A stretch of 64,000 bases of DNA from Phoenix dactylifera (GCF_009389715.1 NC_052409.1:7055605-7119604); one strand, 5' to 3'; shown: positions 1-11,410, counted from the stretch's first letter. The notes: a model not told the origin generated them from the sequence alone. Translations and numbers: made by a program.

Positions 1-84
1 CCGTTGCTCGAGCACTGGAGTAATTGTATTTAATAATACGATATTTTATATATATATATATATAAGCTTGGTGATGTGATCTAG

Positions 85-657
85 GATCGTCTCAAGAGTG
101 GAGTTCTTGCGGTGCAAACGCTGAGGAACAATATCATGGCGTCGACACTCCTGGCGACGATGGCGATCATGCTGTGTTCGTTGATGGCAGTGTTGATGAC
201 GAACAGCAACGGCGGCTACCGCGGCCTCCGGGGGAAGGATTTCGTGCTGGGCGACACGAGCGATCTCGCGCTCTCGGTCAAGTTCTTCTCCATCCTCATC
301 TGCTTCCTGCTGGCTTTCCTTCTCAACGTGCAGTCGATTCGGTACTACAGCCATGCCGGCATTCTCATCAACGTGCCGGCGAGGAGCCAGCGGGCGGCGC
401 AGGGCCTCGCGGCGGGGTACGTCGCCAGGGCTCTGAACCGAGGGAGCTATTTCTGGTCTCTTGGCCTCAGAGCTTTGTACTTCTCCGTCCCTATGTTTCT
501 CTGGCTCTTTGGCCCTGTGCCGATGCTGGCTAGCTGCTTGTTTCTGGTCTTTACGCTATATTTCCTCGATGTGTACTCGGGTTGGGGGGAGAAGGGGGAG
601 GAGGAGAAGGGGGAGGAGGAGGAGGAGGAGGACCGGGGGGTTCATGGACGGTGCTGA
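85..657 (+). CDS. DUF599 family membrane protein, last exon (5' part outside window)
   Basis: The reading frame opens after a likely splice acceptor (AG at 83-84) and runs to a TGA at 655-657. In frame upstream of the GTG at 112 it reads DRLKSGVLAVQTLRNN, which resembles the conserved 'LAVQTLRN' block of plant DUF599 proteins. Three hydrophobic stretches follow: around IMASTLLATMAIMLCSLMAV, around FFSILICFLLAFLLNVQSIR, and FSVPMFLWLFGPVPMLASCL. The linking segment contains HAGILINVPAR, also typical of the family. The usual N-terminal exon (about 80 residues with the first membrane segment) is not in the window, so the gene is partial. The last about 25 residues are an unusual Glu/Gly-rich tail encoded by a GGAGGA-type repeat (585-640). 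The function of the family is not established; membrane location is inferred from hydrophobicity. Base composition is GC-rich, as in many monocot coding exons. Confidence 0.8.
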   Translation, partial: DRLKSGVLAVQTLRNNIMASTLLATMAIMLCSLMAVLMTNSNGGYRGLRGKDFVLGDTSDLALSVKFFSILICFLLAFLLNVQSIRYYSHAGILINVPARSQRAAQGLAAGYVARALNRGSYFWSLGLRALYFSVPMFLWLFGPVPMLASCLFLVFTLYFLDVYSGWGEKGEEEKGEEEEEEDRGVHGRC

Positions 658-2020
658 GGACAAGTGGCACCTCGAGGTGCAGATCCGGATTCAACGCTTG
701 TTGAATCCTTCTAATAACAAGTGCCATGTAGTGCGTAATCTTGGTAAACTCGTTGCCAAATAAATGCTGTCCTTTCAGAGTGGCAGACTAGTTACCTCCT
801 ATGTTGTTTTATTTGAACTTATGCCGATGAGCTTCCTCTTTTCTTCAGAAAATCTATGCATGGACTTTGTTAAACTATCATTTTGAGTTGTTATCCTTGT
901 CTGCTGGTGGGCTAAGATTTTGTATTGCATGCATGTTCCGGTTGAGAAGCATTTAAATAGTTTTTCGATGATGCCTTCATGTTTTCATTTCAAATCATTT
1001 GATGTCAAATCTTTAAGTTCTTGAAATCTTGGGGAACAAGAAATGGCATTAAACTGCTATTGTAGGATTCAGTATTTGTTTAGAATTAGCAGATGTAATT
1101 GCAATTATAAACTAAATATATTGCTTGGTACGTAACTACGTACGTCTCATACACTTGACTTGACCATGGGAAGGAAGAACCTGATTTAAATAGCGTTGAG
1201 TGTGAGATTAAATAATGTCATCTCATAAATACATCGAACATGCAAGATGCGTCTAAGAATATACAAATGCCATGCGGTTAGTCAACGCCGTTCTCGTGTT
1301 AATGTTAGGCACGTGTGGCTCTAAGACTCTAAGAAAAAAATAAATAAGCAAAGATATCTATGTGATATTCTAGGCGATCCTATGAAGATAGCATCACAAC
1401 TTGATTATTATTCCTAAATTATAATTAATAATAGAGATTAGAATTTATATATATTAAATAAAAAATAAATTAATAAATGATACGCCTTGCTTACGGATGC
1501 TTTAGCATTTGGGAAAAAAAAGCCGTCGGGATATATAGTTTTTATTGACGATTATTTTATTCATCTATATTATTATCTATAAATATAATTATTCATCAGT
1601 AAAAAATAAATTATTGATAAATATTTTAATCCATCAGTTAAAAAAATTATATAATGCCAACTGCTGATTATTTTAATATACCAACAGATATTTTAAAGTG
1701 TGGGTTGAGCCTTCACCGGTTCAAGTACTCAGACCGGCACCCAAGACCGAACAGCCGGTTGGTTTGAGCTTCCCATCGGGATTCAAACCGTGGGTGCGGT
1801 AGAAAGGTGGTTCAAGAAATTAAGAAATAGGAAGGCGAGCAGACTAGTAGTAGATTGGGAAAAATGTTTTAGACGTCGGCGTCAGACGTTTTTTTTTTAT
1901 ATATTTTTTATTTTTTTACAATTTGGCGGGTTATACGTAATGAGTAGCCATTTTTATAAAAAAAAAAACTAAAAAAAAAACCAAGAAACCCGTGGCTTCG
2001 AACTGGAGGTAGAAGGGAAA
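658..2020. other. intergenic, AT-rich, no gene seen
   Basis: This stretch holds the 3' flank of the DUF599 gene and AT-rich DNA (especially 1320-1700). Poly-T and poly-A runs lie at 1889-1980. The open frame at 1790-1972 is low-complexity and has no recognisable domain. No element ends were identified. Confidence 0.5.
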
Positions 2021-2040
2021 GGTCATCTCACTCCGACCCG

Positions 2041-2439
2041 CGTTTCAGCGGCGGAGTCGTCGCTTTCGCCGGCTTCCTCATCGAAGACGCCGTTTGGACC
2101 AGCGTCCTCTCCACCCGGTGGCGTTGCCTCTGGACCCTCGCTCCGCTCCGCCTCCTCGACGACTCCGCGCTCCGCTCGGAGAAATTCCCCAACAAGAAGC
2201 TCTTGGCCTTCCTCACGCTCCACGAGGAGGAGCAATGGCGCGTTTGCGCCTTCGACCGCGCCCTCTCCGCCCACGCCAGCCCCATCCGGAGCTGCCGCCT
2301 CTCCTGTTTCTACTTCCACATTCCCCTCCTCGACGGCTGCATCCAAACCCTAAGCCAGAAGGGCGTCCAAGATCTCGCCCACCTCATCCCCATGGAGAAG
2401 CGCTTCTACCTCGTGCCCCCTTTCCTCATCACATGCTAA
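2041..2439 (+). pseudogene. F-box/LRR-type gene fragment
   Basis: Frame 1 from 2041 reads through to a TAA at 2437-2439. It contains EDAVWTSVLSTRWRCLWTLA, which matches the second half of a plant F-box (the 'TSVLSxRWRxLW' block). A stretch like the start of an F-box/LRR/FBD protein follows: FDRALSAHASPIRSCRLSC and a conserved-looking QTLSQKGVQDLAHLI. There is no ATG with the expected first half of the F-box, and the frame ends after about 130 codons, whereas intact family members usually have 350-500. Such proteins act as substrate adaptors of SCF ubiquitin ligases. This copy looks truncated at both ends and is GC-rich against AT-rich surroundings. It directly abuts a kinase fragment in another frame. 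Confidence 0.65.
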
Positions 2440-2444
2440 TCCCT

Positions 2445-2610
2445 CCAGCCCGTAGGCTGGAGGAGCTTCGGGCGGCCATCGATGGCCTCTCCCCCGTCCA
2501 CATCGTCTCGGAGCACGGCGAGAAGGCCTCCAACGTCGTCTACCGTGGCCACCTCCTCAACAGCGGCCGCACCGTCGCCATCAAACGCTTCTACAGGTTC
2601 GCCAGGACCT
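2445..2610 (+). pseudogene. BSK-like receptor-like cytoplasmic kinase fragment
   Basis: Frame 3 reads LEELRAAIDGLSPVHIVSEH, then GEKASNVVYRGHLLNSGRTV and AIKRF. This closely resembles the start of the kinase domain of plant BSK (brassinosteroid-signalling kinase) proteins: the 'ENLRAAT..F....IVSEHGEKAPNVVYKG' block and the beta-3 'VAxKRF' lysine. Similarity stops near 2605, where the frame continues into unrelated residues and ends at 2672. Only about 50 residues of a roughly 500-residue family are present, so this is a fragment. It starts within about 10 bases of the end of the F-box fragment, in a different frame. A spliced exon ending at GT 2642 is possible, but no further kinase exon was found downstream. 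Confidence 0.65.
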
Positions 2611-2672
2611 CACCTGGGCTGCTTCCAGCGTCCTCACTCAGGTACTGCACTTTCCAAGATCCCATTCTTTAA

Positions 2673-3597
2673 TGAAAAAAATTCATTTTTTCCTGATTTC
2701 TTCAATTCTTGATTAATTGTGTACATAATTTATTAGCTCGTTAGGCGTCTTGATTATAATCATTTTATTCTTCTAGTTCTTGTTATATTGTTAGTTTAAA
2801 TCTTCTGATTTTCCTAGCGTTCTTTCAAATTTGCTGAACTAGGAAATGTGATTCGAATGTTTCTTGAATCTTGGATTTGAGTCCCAAATTTTCACGATTT
2901 TGTTCCGTGATTCTGCAACGAGATGAAGGCCTGGGAAATCAATTTGAACCCTAATAATAAAAAGCTAGGGTGCTGGGCGCCCGTTTCCAGATTCATACAT
3001 GCACAGGTCTAAATCTTAATGAAATCCTATCATCTTAATTTCCCGTTCCTGTTTAGCCTAATTTCCAGTCTTACGTTACCAGTCCAAACTTGTTGCTGTC
3101 AAACCTAGTATTATTAACATAAACCAAATGGTTTATTAATCAAGTGAATTCAATCTTCTGGGTGCCAACTAGTCTAGTTAGTAAAGTCATGAGGTTGTGA
3201 TACCCAATGATCTTGAATTGAATTCTGTCTATAACCCTTACTTTTCTCAAGAAAATAAAGAGAATTCGATCTTAGTAGGAACAAAGTAATTATCAAACAA
3301 ATCAAGTTCGGTATTCTTTATTGAAGAATGCACATTAGAACTGCAACTTAGATGGGTTGACCTCTATGTCTTGGTTGGGATTTATTAAACCTGGTCCTGC
3401 CTCGTCCTAAGCTAGAATTCTAGTTGTGTCGGGTTAGTTGAGTTAGATTGGGTTGGGCTGTGGATAAGATTGGATTGATTAAGAATTTTAAGATCGAAGA
3501 AAACTTTGGGATATTTTTTGTTGGATTAAGGTCTTAATCATTCATTGATTTTGATAGTACACATATACATAAATCAACCAAAAGTATTATTTATTTA

Positions 3598-3628
<31 letters not shown>

Positions 3629-3930
3629 GCATATAAATTGAAAACATAAATATGAACTTTTTATTTATTTTATTTATTTTTATTTATGTTATGGGGTTGG
3701 ATGAGATTGTGTTCGGTTGGTCAAGTTTTAGGTCAGGGTCATGTTTGAGCTGGGCTTAAGCTCATCCATAACTTGATTCAATTTGAGGTATGGTTAGTAT
3801 TTCAACCATGCAAGTTATCCAAATTTTAAACATTTTTGTCCAAACCTACCCATTGAGCTAACTGGGTGGGTGTGTTTGGATTCAGCCCAATCTAAATTCC
3901 ACGCTTAATGCAAATGGGTCAAGCTGGTCC
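2673..3930. other. intergenic, nothing recognised
   Basis: AT-rich DNA without a supported gene. A short (TA)n run lies at about 3599-3622. The segment 3690-3900 has degenerate GGTTGG/GGGTT-type sequence common in plant DNA-transposon debris, but no element ends were found. Confidence 0.4.
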
Positions 3931-4125
3931 GGGGTGTATCTTTCAGGCGAAAGAAGGATTCACCCTCGCACAAATCAATCGTTGGATCATTGGATGCTAG
4001 CTTTAAGAGATGTGCCGATGGATGAATGATGAGTTCGGAGTGCTTTGCGCTCTATGTGATGGGTAATCCAATAAGATTTCGTGCGAAGGGAAATCAATCC
4101 TTCTTTTGCCCAAAAGATACTACCC
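3931..4125. mobile_element. MITE with about 25-30-bp imperfect terminal inverted repeats
   Basis: The left end at 3931 reads GGGGTGTATCTTTCAGGCGA, then AAGAAGGATT. The reverse complement of the right end (4125 backwards) reads GGGTAGTATCTTTTGGGCAA, then AAGAAGGATT. The match continues weakly into a CCCTCGCAC/CCCTTCGCAC motif on both sides. The interior is only about 195 bp with no transposase. A target-site duplication was not obvious, so the superfamily is unassigned. An open frame starting at 4026 overlaps this element and is judged not to be a gene. Confidence 0.6.
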
Positions 4126-5930
4126 AGTCTCCATCAAACTTTGGGCAATCCTTGTGCTACTCTGATCGGATTGTCAAGCTGGATCTTATCGGCAATTTCA
4201 TATACCCACATATCAGACCTAGCAAAGCACGTCCCCACCTCACACCTTTCCTGAGCTTCTTCCTATCGGGTGTCACACTGGGTGTGAACAAGTAGGTGTA
4301 GTCAGAGGGCTAAAACTCTATCAATAGATGCCAAATTCAAAAATAACCATAACATTGGATGGTGTCAACGTCGACTCTGCCTTATTATTATTTTTTTATT
4401 TAAAACAAAGAAATCAAACAAGGTTATAGGAGAGGTTGGAGTGGACCACCTTGAGAGTCAGTTTTCTATTGGATAGAATGCTATCCTCTATTATGAAATA
4501 AACAGCAGAGCTATTTTGGACGGAATCAGAATGAGCAACAAGGCACGGGAGATATGCACTCGGATCTAGCCCGCAATTTCATGTGCATTTCATTTCGTTA
4601 AAGCATCGTGTATGCTTATAACCTTGGTGTCGCATTCGGCTTCGCACGCAGTGGGCATGGGAAGGAAGCTCTGCAAGAAAAGCTTGGGAAGATGAAAAGC
4701 TTCCAGAGAGAGACTTGGCTCTTTATCCGCTTTTCTTTTCCCTTTTGCTCGCTTACTGAGGTCACTCTTCAGATTTCGCAGGCTCTCTCCTGCTGTTGTT
4801 TTCTTTTTTGCCTGTAAGTCTCCCTTTTCTATTTCGAGGAAATAGAAATAGTGTTAGGGTTAAGATTAGGGTTAGGTTTAGTAAGGGAAAATGCTAAAAA
4901 TCTTTTAGGGCTTCTCTGTTATTATTTCAATATTTATTTGTTTTTAGGTTTTTAGACCCAACTTTCAATTAAATTGGTGGCACCATGTCTCATTTGGGAA
5001 TACGTGAAGCAAACTAGTCATGTTGTTGTCTTTTATGCTATGTTTTCATGCCATCTATTTGGAATGGTAGCAGAATGTTTAGTTTGCTGGCTCGGTATAT
5101 TGTGATGCTATGTTGATACCTCAATGCTAAATTCTCTGTCAACCAAAACATGGTAAAAAGGATCTCGGTTCTTATGGATTGTAGATTGACTAGAAATGTG
5201 TGATCAATCTATGCTGACTAAGACGGAAGTTTTTGTTTTTAGTCCATCCAGCTACAGCTGATATAATGATCGCACTCCATTTATAACAACTGTGAGCTGG
5301 GAAACTAATTCATGATTTATATCTCAAATGGGTGACTATTTTGCTCCTGTTCCTTGGTGCAATGAACATTGTGGTGTTTTTTTGTCGGACATTTGTAAGT
5401 GATACCTCTAGTCATAGGGTAAAAGCTTTCTTGCCTAGTTCTATCCGTGAACCTTAATGAGTTGCACAGTAAAGCCAGCAATGATGAGTTTTTTTACCGA
5501 CGTTCACACATTAGTGCCCCTGCTTGGCGTCTTTGTCATAATTGTTGTGTTTGATGGTGATCTAGAATTTATCTTTGAATTAATACAAGAGACTGTAAAA
5601 TTTTAAACTTATTTAAGAAATACTATTCCTTGCCTTTTGCACGTGGTTTATTTACCCTGTAAACATCTTTTTGCTTGTGAAATGCTTTAGATCTTTCCAG
5701 CATAATTGATAACTGAATGATTTCTTAATAGCCTTTAGAAAATTTGGAGAGGCAGAAGTGGATCAGCAGGTATCTTCTCATGCTTGCTGGATGGGTTGCA
5801 TGGAAGGAAATTTATTGACTAACCATGTGTTACAGAGATTTGTTTAGGTTTCGTTTATATGATTGTTGAAGCTGCATTAACATGGAATACTTACCTTTCA
5901 TTAAGTTTGCCTATTCATGTAAAGCCCCCA
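4126..5930. other. intergenic, no gene seen
   Basis: No coding region or element end is supported here. A short telomere-like tract (TTAGGG/TTTAGG variants) occurs at about 4853-4882, but it is degenerate and only about 30 bases long. Confidence 0.4.
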
Positions 5931-5935
5931 TCCCT

Positions 5936-5992
<57 letters not shown>

Positions 5993-6000
5993 CTATCTCA
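5936..6000. repeat. (CT)n/(CTAT)n microsatellite
   Basis: About 25 bases of CT dinucleotides run into seven or more CTAT units and then CTCT again. It lies just beside the 3' side of the minus-strand LINE remnant that starts near 6075. Confidence 0.9.
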
Positions 6001-6074
6001 TGTTTTCCCTTATTCTTTCTTGCATCAAGCATAGAAGGTTCAATTTTATACACCCTTCCCTACAGCTGTGCTTT

Positions 6075-6912
6075 TGTTCTGGACTGAGTGGTGGGCCGCG
6101 AATGAAGCAACTCAGTCAGCTGCGCTATTCGCATCCTTGTAGACATATCTGGCCCATGACAGGCCATCCTCGCCCACAAATCGGCGAACATTACGGATCA
6201 GCGGCCCCGACCTGATGTCGGGCTCTATTTCTCGGATCCATGCAATTACCGCAGCCGAGTCCCCCTCGAGCAGGCCGGTCCGCATCCATCATCTGCCTCG
6301 CATAGACGACTCCTTTCCATGCTGCCTTGAGCTCCGTGCTGACTACAGATGTGTGAAAGATCCGTCGGCCCTCTGCTACAATCAGACAGGCGTTGTGGTC
6401 TCTAATAATAAAACCCACACTTTCAATGCAACTATTATTGCCAACGCTGTCGCCGAAGTTTACATTGAAGAAGCTAGGGTGGGGGTTCCCATGAGACCAA
6501 AACGGTCGTAGGCGCTACATGAGCAGTAGGGGAATCTCAGATTTCCCCGATCAACCTCAGGGATGCCGATGGAGCACCCTGGATGATCTCCTCCGTGTGA
6601 AGAAGAGCCCTCTCAGCTGCTAGACTTGGGTGCACTCTGCTAATCTCGAAGATCTGGGCATTTCTAACTAGCCAACAATGGTAAGTTAGGTAGGCAGCCC
6701 TAGTTCCGAGAATCTCCATGCCCGGCCTCCTCACTGAAGTTTTCAAAAAGAACAGAAAGTCCTCAGTCGTCGATCACGCCAGCTCTAGGTCAAGAGGGCC
6801 CCAAGCACATCCCTAGATTTAGGTAACCCTCGAGCACCCTCTGATGACATAGAAAATAGACTCCTCCATTTCCGGGCAGTCCATGCACGTCGGAAGCACC
6901 TACTGCATCCCT
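6075..6912 (-). mobile_element. LINE remnant: zf-RVT to RNase H region
   Basis: On the minus strand, broken frames resemble the C-terminal part of plant L1-type ORF2. Around 6537-6746 they read RAAYLTYHCWLVRNAQIF, the block after the zf-RVT zinc knuckle. Around 6191-6418 they read VGFIIRDHNACLIVAEGRR and TELKAAWKGV from an RNase H (RVT_3-like) domain. Beyond a frameshift come LEGDSAAVIAWI-like and ANSAAD residues near 6080-6200. The same domain order and very similar residues occur in the LINE at 10232-12066, so both belong to one family. Several stops and frameshifts show it is dead. The reverse transcriptase domain is absent. Confidence 0.75.
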
Positions 6913-8029
6913 CGCCGAGCCATCAAGCCTTTGCTTTGCTTTTTTTTTGGTATAGGTAATCTCTCCCATTTGTCAGCAATCTTCGCTGTTGTATGAATGA
7001 GTTTCTCAGCCTCTGAGTGCAGTACTCACTGGCAAAGTTTAAAGTGGAGAACACGAAGCAAGTATAGCTATTGTCTAGCAATGCTCCTGAGCCACTGACC
7101 ATGTCAACTGCATTACTGGAATGGAGCAGTAATCCTCTCAAAAGTACTGCAGTTTTGGAGGGGTTGTACACAGAGTCTTGTAATCTGCCAATGCAAGGTG
7201 GCTGGTATGCATGAGTAGGTGCTCTGGCTGTGCTGCGGTTAGCTCGCTGTAGGCTGTCATGCTGCAAACTGTTGCTAAGAGGTGCTGTGGCCAGTTTTGT
7301 ATTGAGTTTTTTGAACGTTCCTTAACCCTCCATGTGGAAATATGAACTTGATGACCGACCCTTGGAGCTGCCCTACTTTTTGTGAGCTCTTCTAGCCATT
7401 TGTTCTTGGTACGATTGTTGACTATACATGTATATTCTGACATTGTTGATAAAATATCTTTTTATTGCTTCCTGTATAGCCATACTTCATATTTTTCTTA
7501 AATTGGATGAATTAAACATTCAAGTACAGGTACATCTATAGAAATTAGAAAATAAAATATTTAAAAATTGAAATGGAAGATTTGTTGTGGAATCCTATAA
7601 TGTAGTTCCATTGTAGAATGGTAACCATATCAGTCCAAGCTCGACAATAAATGCTAGAGAAAAAAACAACGAAAGAAAGAGGTTGGAAGAAAAAAAAAAA
7701 AGCAAGTGAGAGAATAAAATATTAAAAAAATAAGCTATACAAGAAGGTTCTGTCTCATGCAAGGATATTTCACTTTTTTTCCTCTCTCTCTCTCTCTTCT
7801 CATGCTATACCAAAGGAGACACCAAAAGTTTCTTTAAATATGGATGAAATGTTTGATTCTTATCTAAATTCGAAAACCAACACCTATTAAAAATAAACTT
7901 TGCTAACAACTAAGGACAATAACAACTATTCTAGAAGGAATAACTAAGAAGAATAAAAAATATTTATTCTAAGTGAGATAATTAAATAGAATAAAACTAG
8001 AAATAGAATTCTAGTATAAATGAGCAACG
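6913..8029. other. unclassified DNA between LINE and copia remnants
   Basis: No gene is supported. The part near 7500-8029 lies just past the end of the copia pol region and could hold a decayed 3' LTR, but no TG...CA ends were matched to the 5' side. The minus-strand open frames at 6923-7443 show no recognisable domain. Confidence 0.35.
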
Positions 8030-8033
8030 ATTC

Positions 8034-8252
8034 TCAACTTTTTTCCTCGTTGCGAAGTTCATGCTGATAACGTCGAGCTTGCTGCGCAAATCTCAAATTG
8101 CTCGATCGCCAATCTTTTAGTGAAGTATCTGCTATCTGGTCATTCGTAGAAATTTGAAGCAAATCAATCTCTTTATCTGCAATTTTCTCTTGAATAAAAT
8201 GATGACGAACTTCAGTGTGCTTTGTCCTTGCATGAAACACTGGATTCCTCAT
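8034..8252 (-). pseudogene. copia RNase H C-terminal fragment
   Basis: The frame reads NPVFHARTKHTEVRHHFIQ, then EKIADKEIDLLQISTNDQIA DTSLKD in two parts, the canonical end of the copia RNase H region ('NPVFHxRTKHIExxxHFxREK...Q.ADxxTK'). The preceding part (8260-8480) continues in other frames with [15 protein letters not shown] residues, so it is frameshifted. It is part of the minus-strand copia element. Confidence 0.75.
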
Positions 8253-8506
8253 TAACTAGATTGCACTCTCATTATCATAATAAAGGAACAATATAGCCAG
8301 TGTTCTGATCTAGATCACCGAGTAAACTCGTGACCCAAATCGACTCCCGAACTGCCATCACGGCTGCATGCTATTCTGCCTCTGTAGAAAAAAAATGCAA
8401 TAGCAGGCTGTCTCTTACTGCACCAAGAAACAATATCAGATCCCAAGCTAAAAGAATAATTAATGGTAGACCTACGTGTGTTGACATCACCAGCATAGTC
8501 TGTATC

Positions 8507-8572
8507 TGTAAAGCCTACTAACTTAACTAAAAAATTATTTGTAAAGCCTACTAACTTAACTAAAAAATTATT
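8507..8572. repeat. 33-bp perfect tandem duplication
   Basis: Positions 8507-8539 and 8540-8572 are identical 33-base copies beginning TGTAAAGCCTACTAAC. The duplication lies inside the copia RNase H region and adds a multiple of three bases. Confidence 0.95.
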
Positions 8573-9078
8573 TGTTTATCAAAGACCACAATCAACAGTT
8601 TGAGCAATATACCTCAAGATCCGTAGCATCAAGATATCGGCGCCGAAGACTCGGCCGCTGAGCTGAAGAAAAAGAAGAAGTTGGAAGAGGAGAAGAAGGT
8701 TCACAAATTTTTGTAGAAATAACGTCCTTCTGAGACTCCCGATCCTCATTAGAAATTGATCTAAACTCAAACTATAAAATAAGATCCACCAGGAGACCTC
8801 CAAGAAGAGCTCTCATAAAAAATGTGTCTTAAGATATAAATTTTCGTGGTCTTAAAATTAATGCATCTCCAACCTTTCCAAGCCTTATCATAACCAACAA
8901 ACATGCATCTGACAGACTTTTTATCAAGCTTATTAGAGAATGAATCATAATCATACACAAAGCAAGCACATCCACACACATAAAGATGAGAAATATCATG
9001 GTGTTTTCCATATAATTTTTCATAAAGGAGTCATATTGTCAATGTTTCTCAAATGTGTCCTATTAAGAACATAAGTTA

Positions 9079-9483
9079 CTATATGCATGCACTCTCTGGC
9101 CAGAATTTATGCTTCACATTCTTTGCATAAATCATGATGTGGATCCTCTCAAATAAATGCTTGCTCTTCCTCTTTGCTATACCATTCTGTTCAGGAGTAT
9201 CTGGGCAAGTAAATTGTCTATGTATGCCGTAATTAATCAGATAGTTAGAGAATTTTTTTGAAACATATTCACCGCCACTATCGATTCTTATACAGCCAAT
9301 TTTTAATTTAATGATATTTGCAACCAAATTTTTTAAATTGACAAAATTTCTCAAATACTTTTGACTTTTCTCTAACAAAATAAACCTACTATATCTAGAG
9401 AAATCATCAATAAAAATAATTGCAAACCTCAAACTAGTGAAAGATAGAGTACTAATCCTTTCTGCGAGATTTGAATGTATCAA
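9079..9483 (-). pseudogene. copia integrase core fragment
   Basis: This 134-codon open stretch carries the recognisable DDE integrase signature of Ty1/copia elements: FIDDFSRYSRF (first and second region Asp), IRIDSGGEYVSKKF (second catalytic Asp in the family's 'RSDxGxEF' block) and DTPEQNGIAKRK (the catalytic Glu in 'TPxQNGxxER'). Catalytic residues therefore remain, but the flanking frames are broken and the first part of the domain (HHCC zinc finger) is not continuous with it. It is a remnant of the element spanning 8030-12300. Confidence 0.8.
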
Positions 9484-9891
9484 TTGTAGTAGCTAAAAAG
9501 ATCTTGTTTGGCTCTCTTGAGAAGATAGCTTATGCATGTTTCCATACTATCATCCAATGCAAATAGTGCTAACATTGATCTTTATCTTGGAAAGCCCATT
9601 AGCCAATCTCTTGCTCTGCATATCTTGAAGTCTGTCATAATTCTCATGAGCCAATTTAGCATGCTATAATTCAGCGGTATCATACTTAAGAGTCCGATCA
9701 CCATAAGAATTATCGGCAAACATAATATAAAGCTTGTTCACTTTCCTACCTTGAGTAATAAGCTTTTAAGAAGCTTTAACATTAGCATAAATCTCTACGG
9801 TATCAAGTTCAAATAAAATAGAATAACCTTTGTCCATGATTTGTGAAACAGAAATTAAATTTTTCTTTATGCCAGGCACAATCAATATTAT

Positions 9892-10092
9892 TCAGTGAAA
9901 TGGAAGAATTGGTAGATGATATGAGAGATAAATCATCAATATTTTTGATTGAATAAAATAAATCATCAACAATATCAATAACGCAAAACCAATATAATCA
10001 TGTAGAGAATCAAATATCTTTTTTTGACCATCCAGATGATTAGAACATCCAGAATCAATAATCCAATCATGAGCAAAATCAATATCTGGCAT
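9892..10092 (-). pseudogene. copia aspartic protease fragment
   Basis: The frame reads DFAHDWIIDSGCSNHLDGQK then IFDSLHDYIG, matching the copia 'WxxDSGxxxHMT' protease active-site block (Asp-Ser-Gly). It degrades into unrelated residues after about 35 codons. It sits upstream of the integrase on the minus strand, as expected. Confidence 0.75.
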
Positions 10093-11020
10093 TTGAAAAG
10101 AAGTAGAAATACATGCATGCTAGTTATCAAAATAACTAGAATCAACAGTAATAGTAGTGCTGGCACACAGGTATTTTACGGCATGTATGCTCATGTAGGA
10201 CAAGTTTTAATTGCTGAAAGTGAAGCTGTCAGGCAGAGGATGGAGGGCTGGCAGATGCATTCTTTATCTATGATGGGGAGGATCACTCTAGCTCGGTCAG
10301 TTCTCTCCTCGATCCTTGTTTATTTACTTTTCCATTCCTTCATTCCAGTGTCGGTTCCGAGGACTATTGAGCAGCTAGTTAGAAACTTCATCTGGAGGAG
10401 ACAAGGCGGTAGAGATGGTATTCATCTGTTGGCATGGGAGGTGGTGTGTCAGCCTACCAGATGTGGCGGCTTGGGGGTGTAGTCTTTGCTGGTGCGGAGG
10501 AGGATCTAACAGCCCACCACGTCGCTAGATTTGTCATGGAGCCTGACAGTATGTGGTCCTCACTGATGAGGGCCAAGTATGGGGCTTTGGTGCCCGGAGT
10601 GAGAGCTGCCCGCCACCACTCTCCGGTGTGGAGGGAGATGTGTGCTAGAGCAGGGGTGGTCCTATCGGAGATCAGATGAGCTATTGGTGATGGCCGCTCC
10701 ATTGATGTCTTGGAGGACTGTTGGGTGACCGCAGTGCCGATCAGCCGTATGCAGACTATGGTGGACTCGGTGCGCTTAGCGGGTCAGAGGGTTAGCGACT
10801 TGTTGGACCCAGAGGAGGGTAGGTGGAGGGAGGGGTTGGTTCGAGAGGCGTCTGGGGTGCAGCTGGCAGAGACAATTTTGGGACTCCCGTGCCACTTTTG
10901 GGGGAGTCTGACAGGTTAGTTTGGGCGCTGTTGAGCAGATCACAGGTACGAGCTAGGGATCTATAGGCCCTTTTTAGTGAGGAGCCAGCGAGACGGATTG
11001 AGGGAGGATGGATTTGGCGG

Positions 11021-11410
11021 ATGCGGATTCACCCGCGGGTGGCGCTCTTCATTTGGAAGGTGGCCCGGAGCTGCCTTTCTACCAGGAGTGTGCTAGTCAG
11101 GCGGGGTATACGGGTCCCTCAGGGGTGCGAGGTGTGTCCGGATACAGAGGAGACCATTCGGCATGTTCTTTTGCAGTGCCCTAGGGCGAGGGAGATTTGG
11201 AGGCGGTCTCCCGTCCCTATCCCCCACTCGGTAGAGACGGCACAGGATCTGTTACACCTGTTGCGAGCCTCGGTGCGGAGTCCTAGGTTCGCGGAGGATG
11301 GGATACTTAGAGCATATCTCGCTTACCATATTTGGTTGGACCGGAATGCTCGATTGTTTGATGGCAGGAGGCTATCGGCGAGGATGGTGGTGGAGAGAGC
11401 TGTGCTTTAG
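11021..11410 (+). pseudogene. LINE zf-RVT zinc-knuckle segment
   Basis: The frame reads RVALFIWKVARSCLSTRSVL, followed by GCEVCPDTEETIRHVLLQCP, the C-x2-C...H-x4-C knuckle seen after the reverse transcriptase in plant L1-type elements. It ends with AYLAYHIWLDRNARLFDGRR. It is in the same frame as the RNase H segment (11453-12001), separated only by a TAG at 11408-11410. Confidence 0.8.

Noticed and set aside
2094..2672. A single 192-codon gene
   Set aside because: The first part is out of frame with the clear F-box fragment and only the last third matches a kinase; it is a chance join of two fragments.
4026..4295. An 89-codon gene
   Set aside because: Its first third lies inside the MITE's right end and no domain is recognisable.
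4853..4882. Interstitial telomere repeat
   Set aside because: Only a few degenerate TTAGGG/TTTAGG units; too short and irregular.
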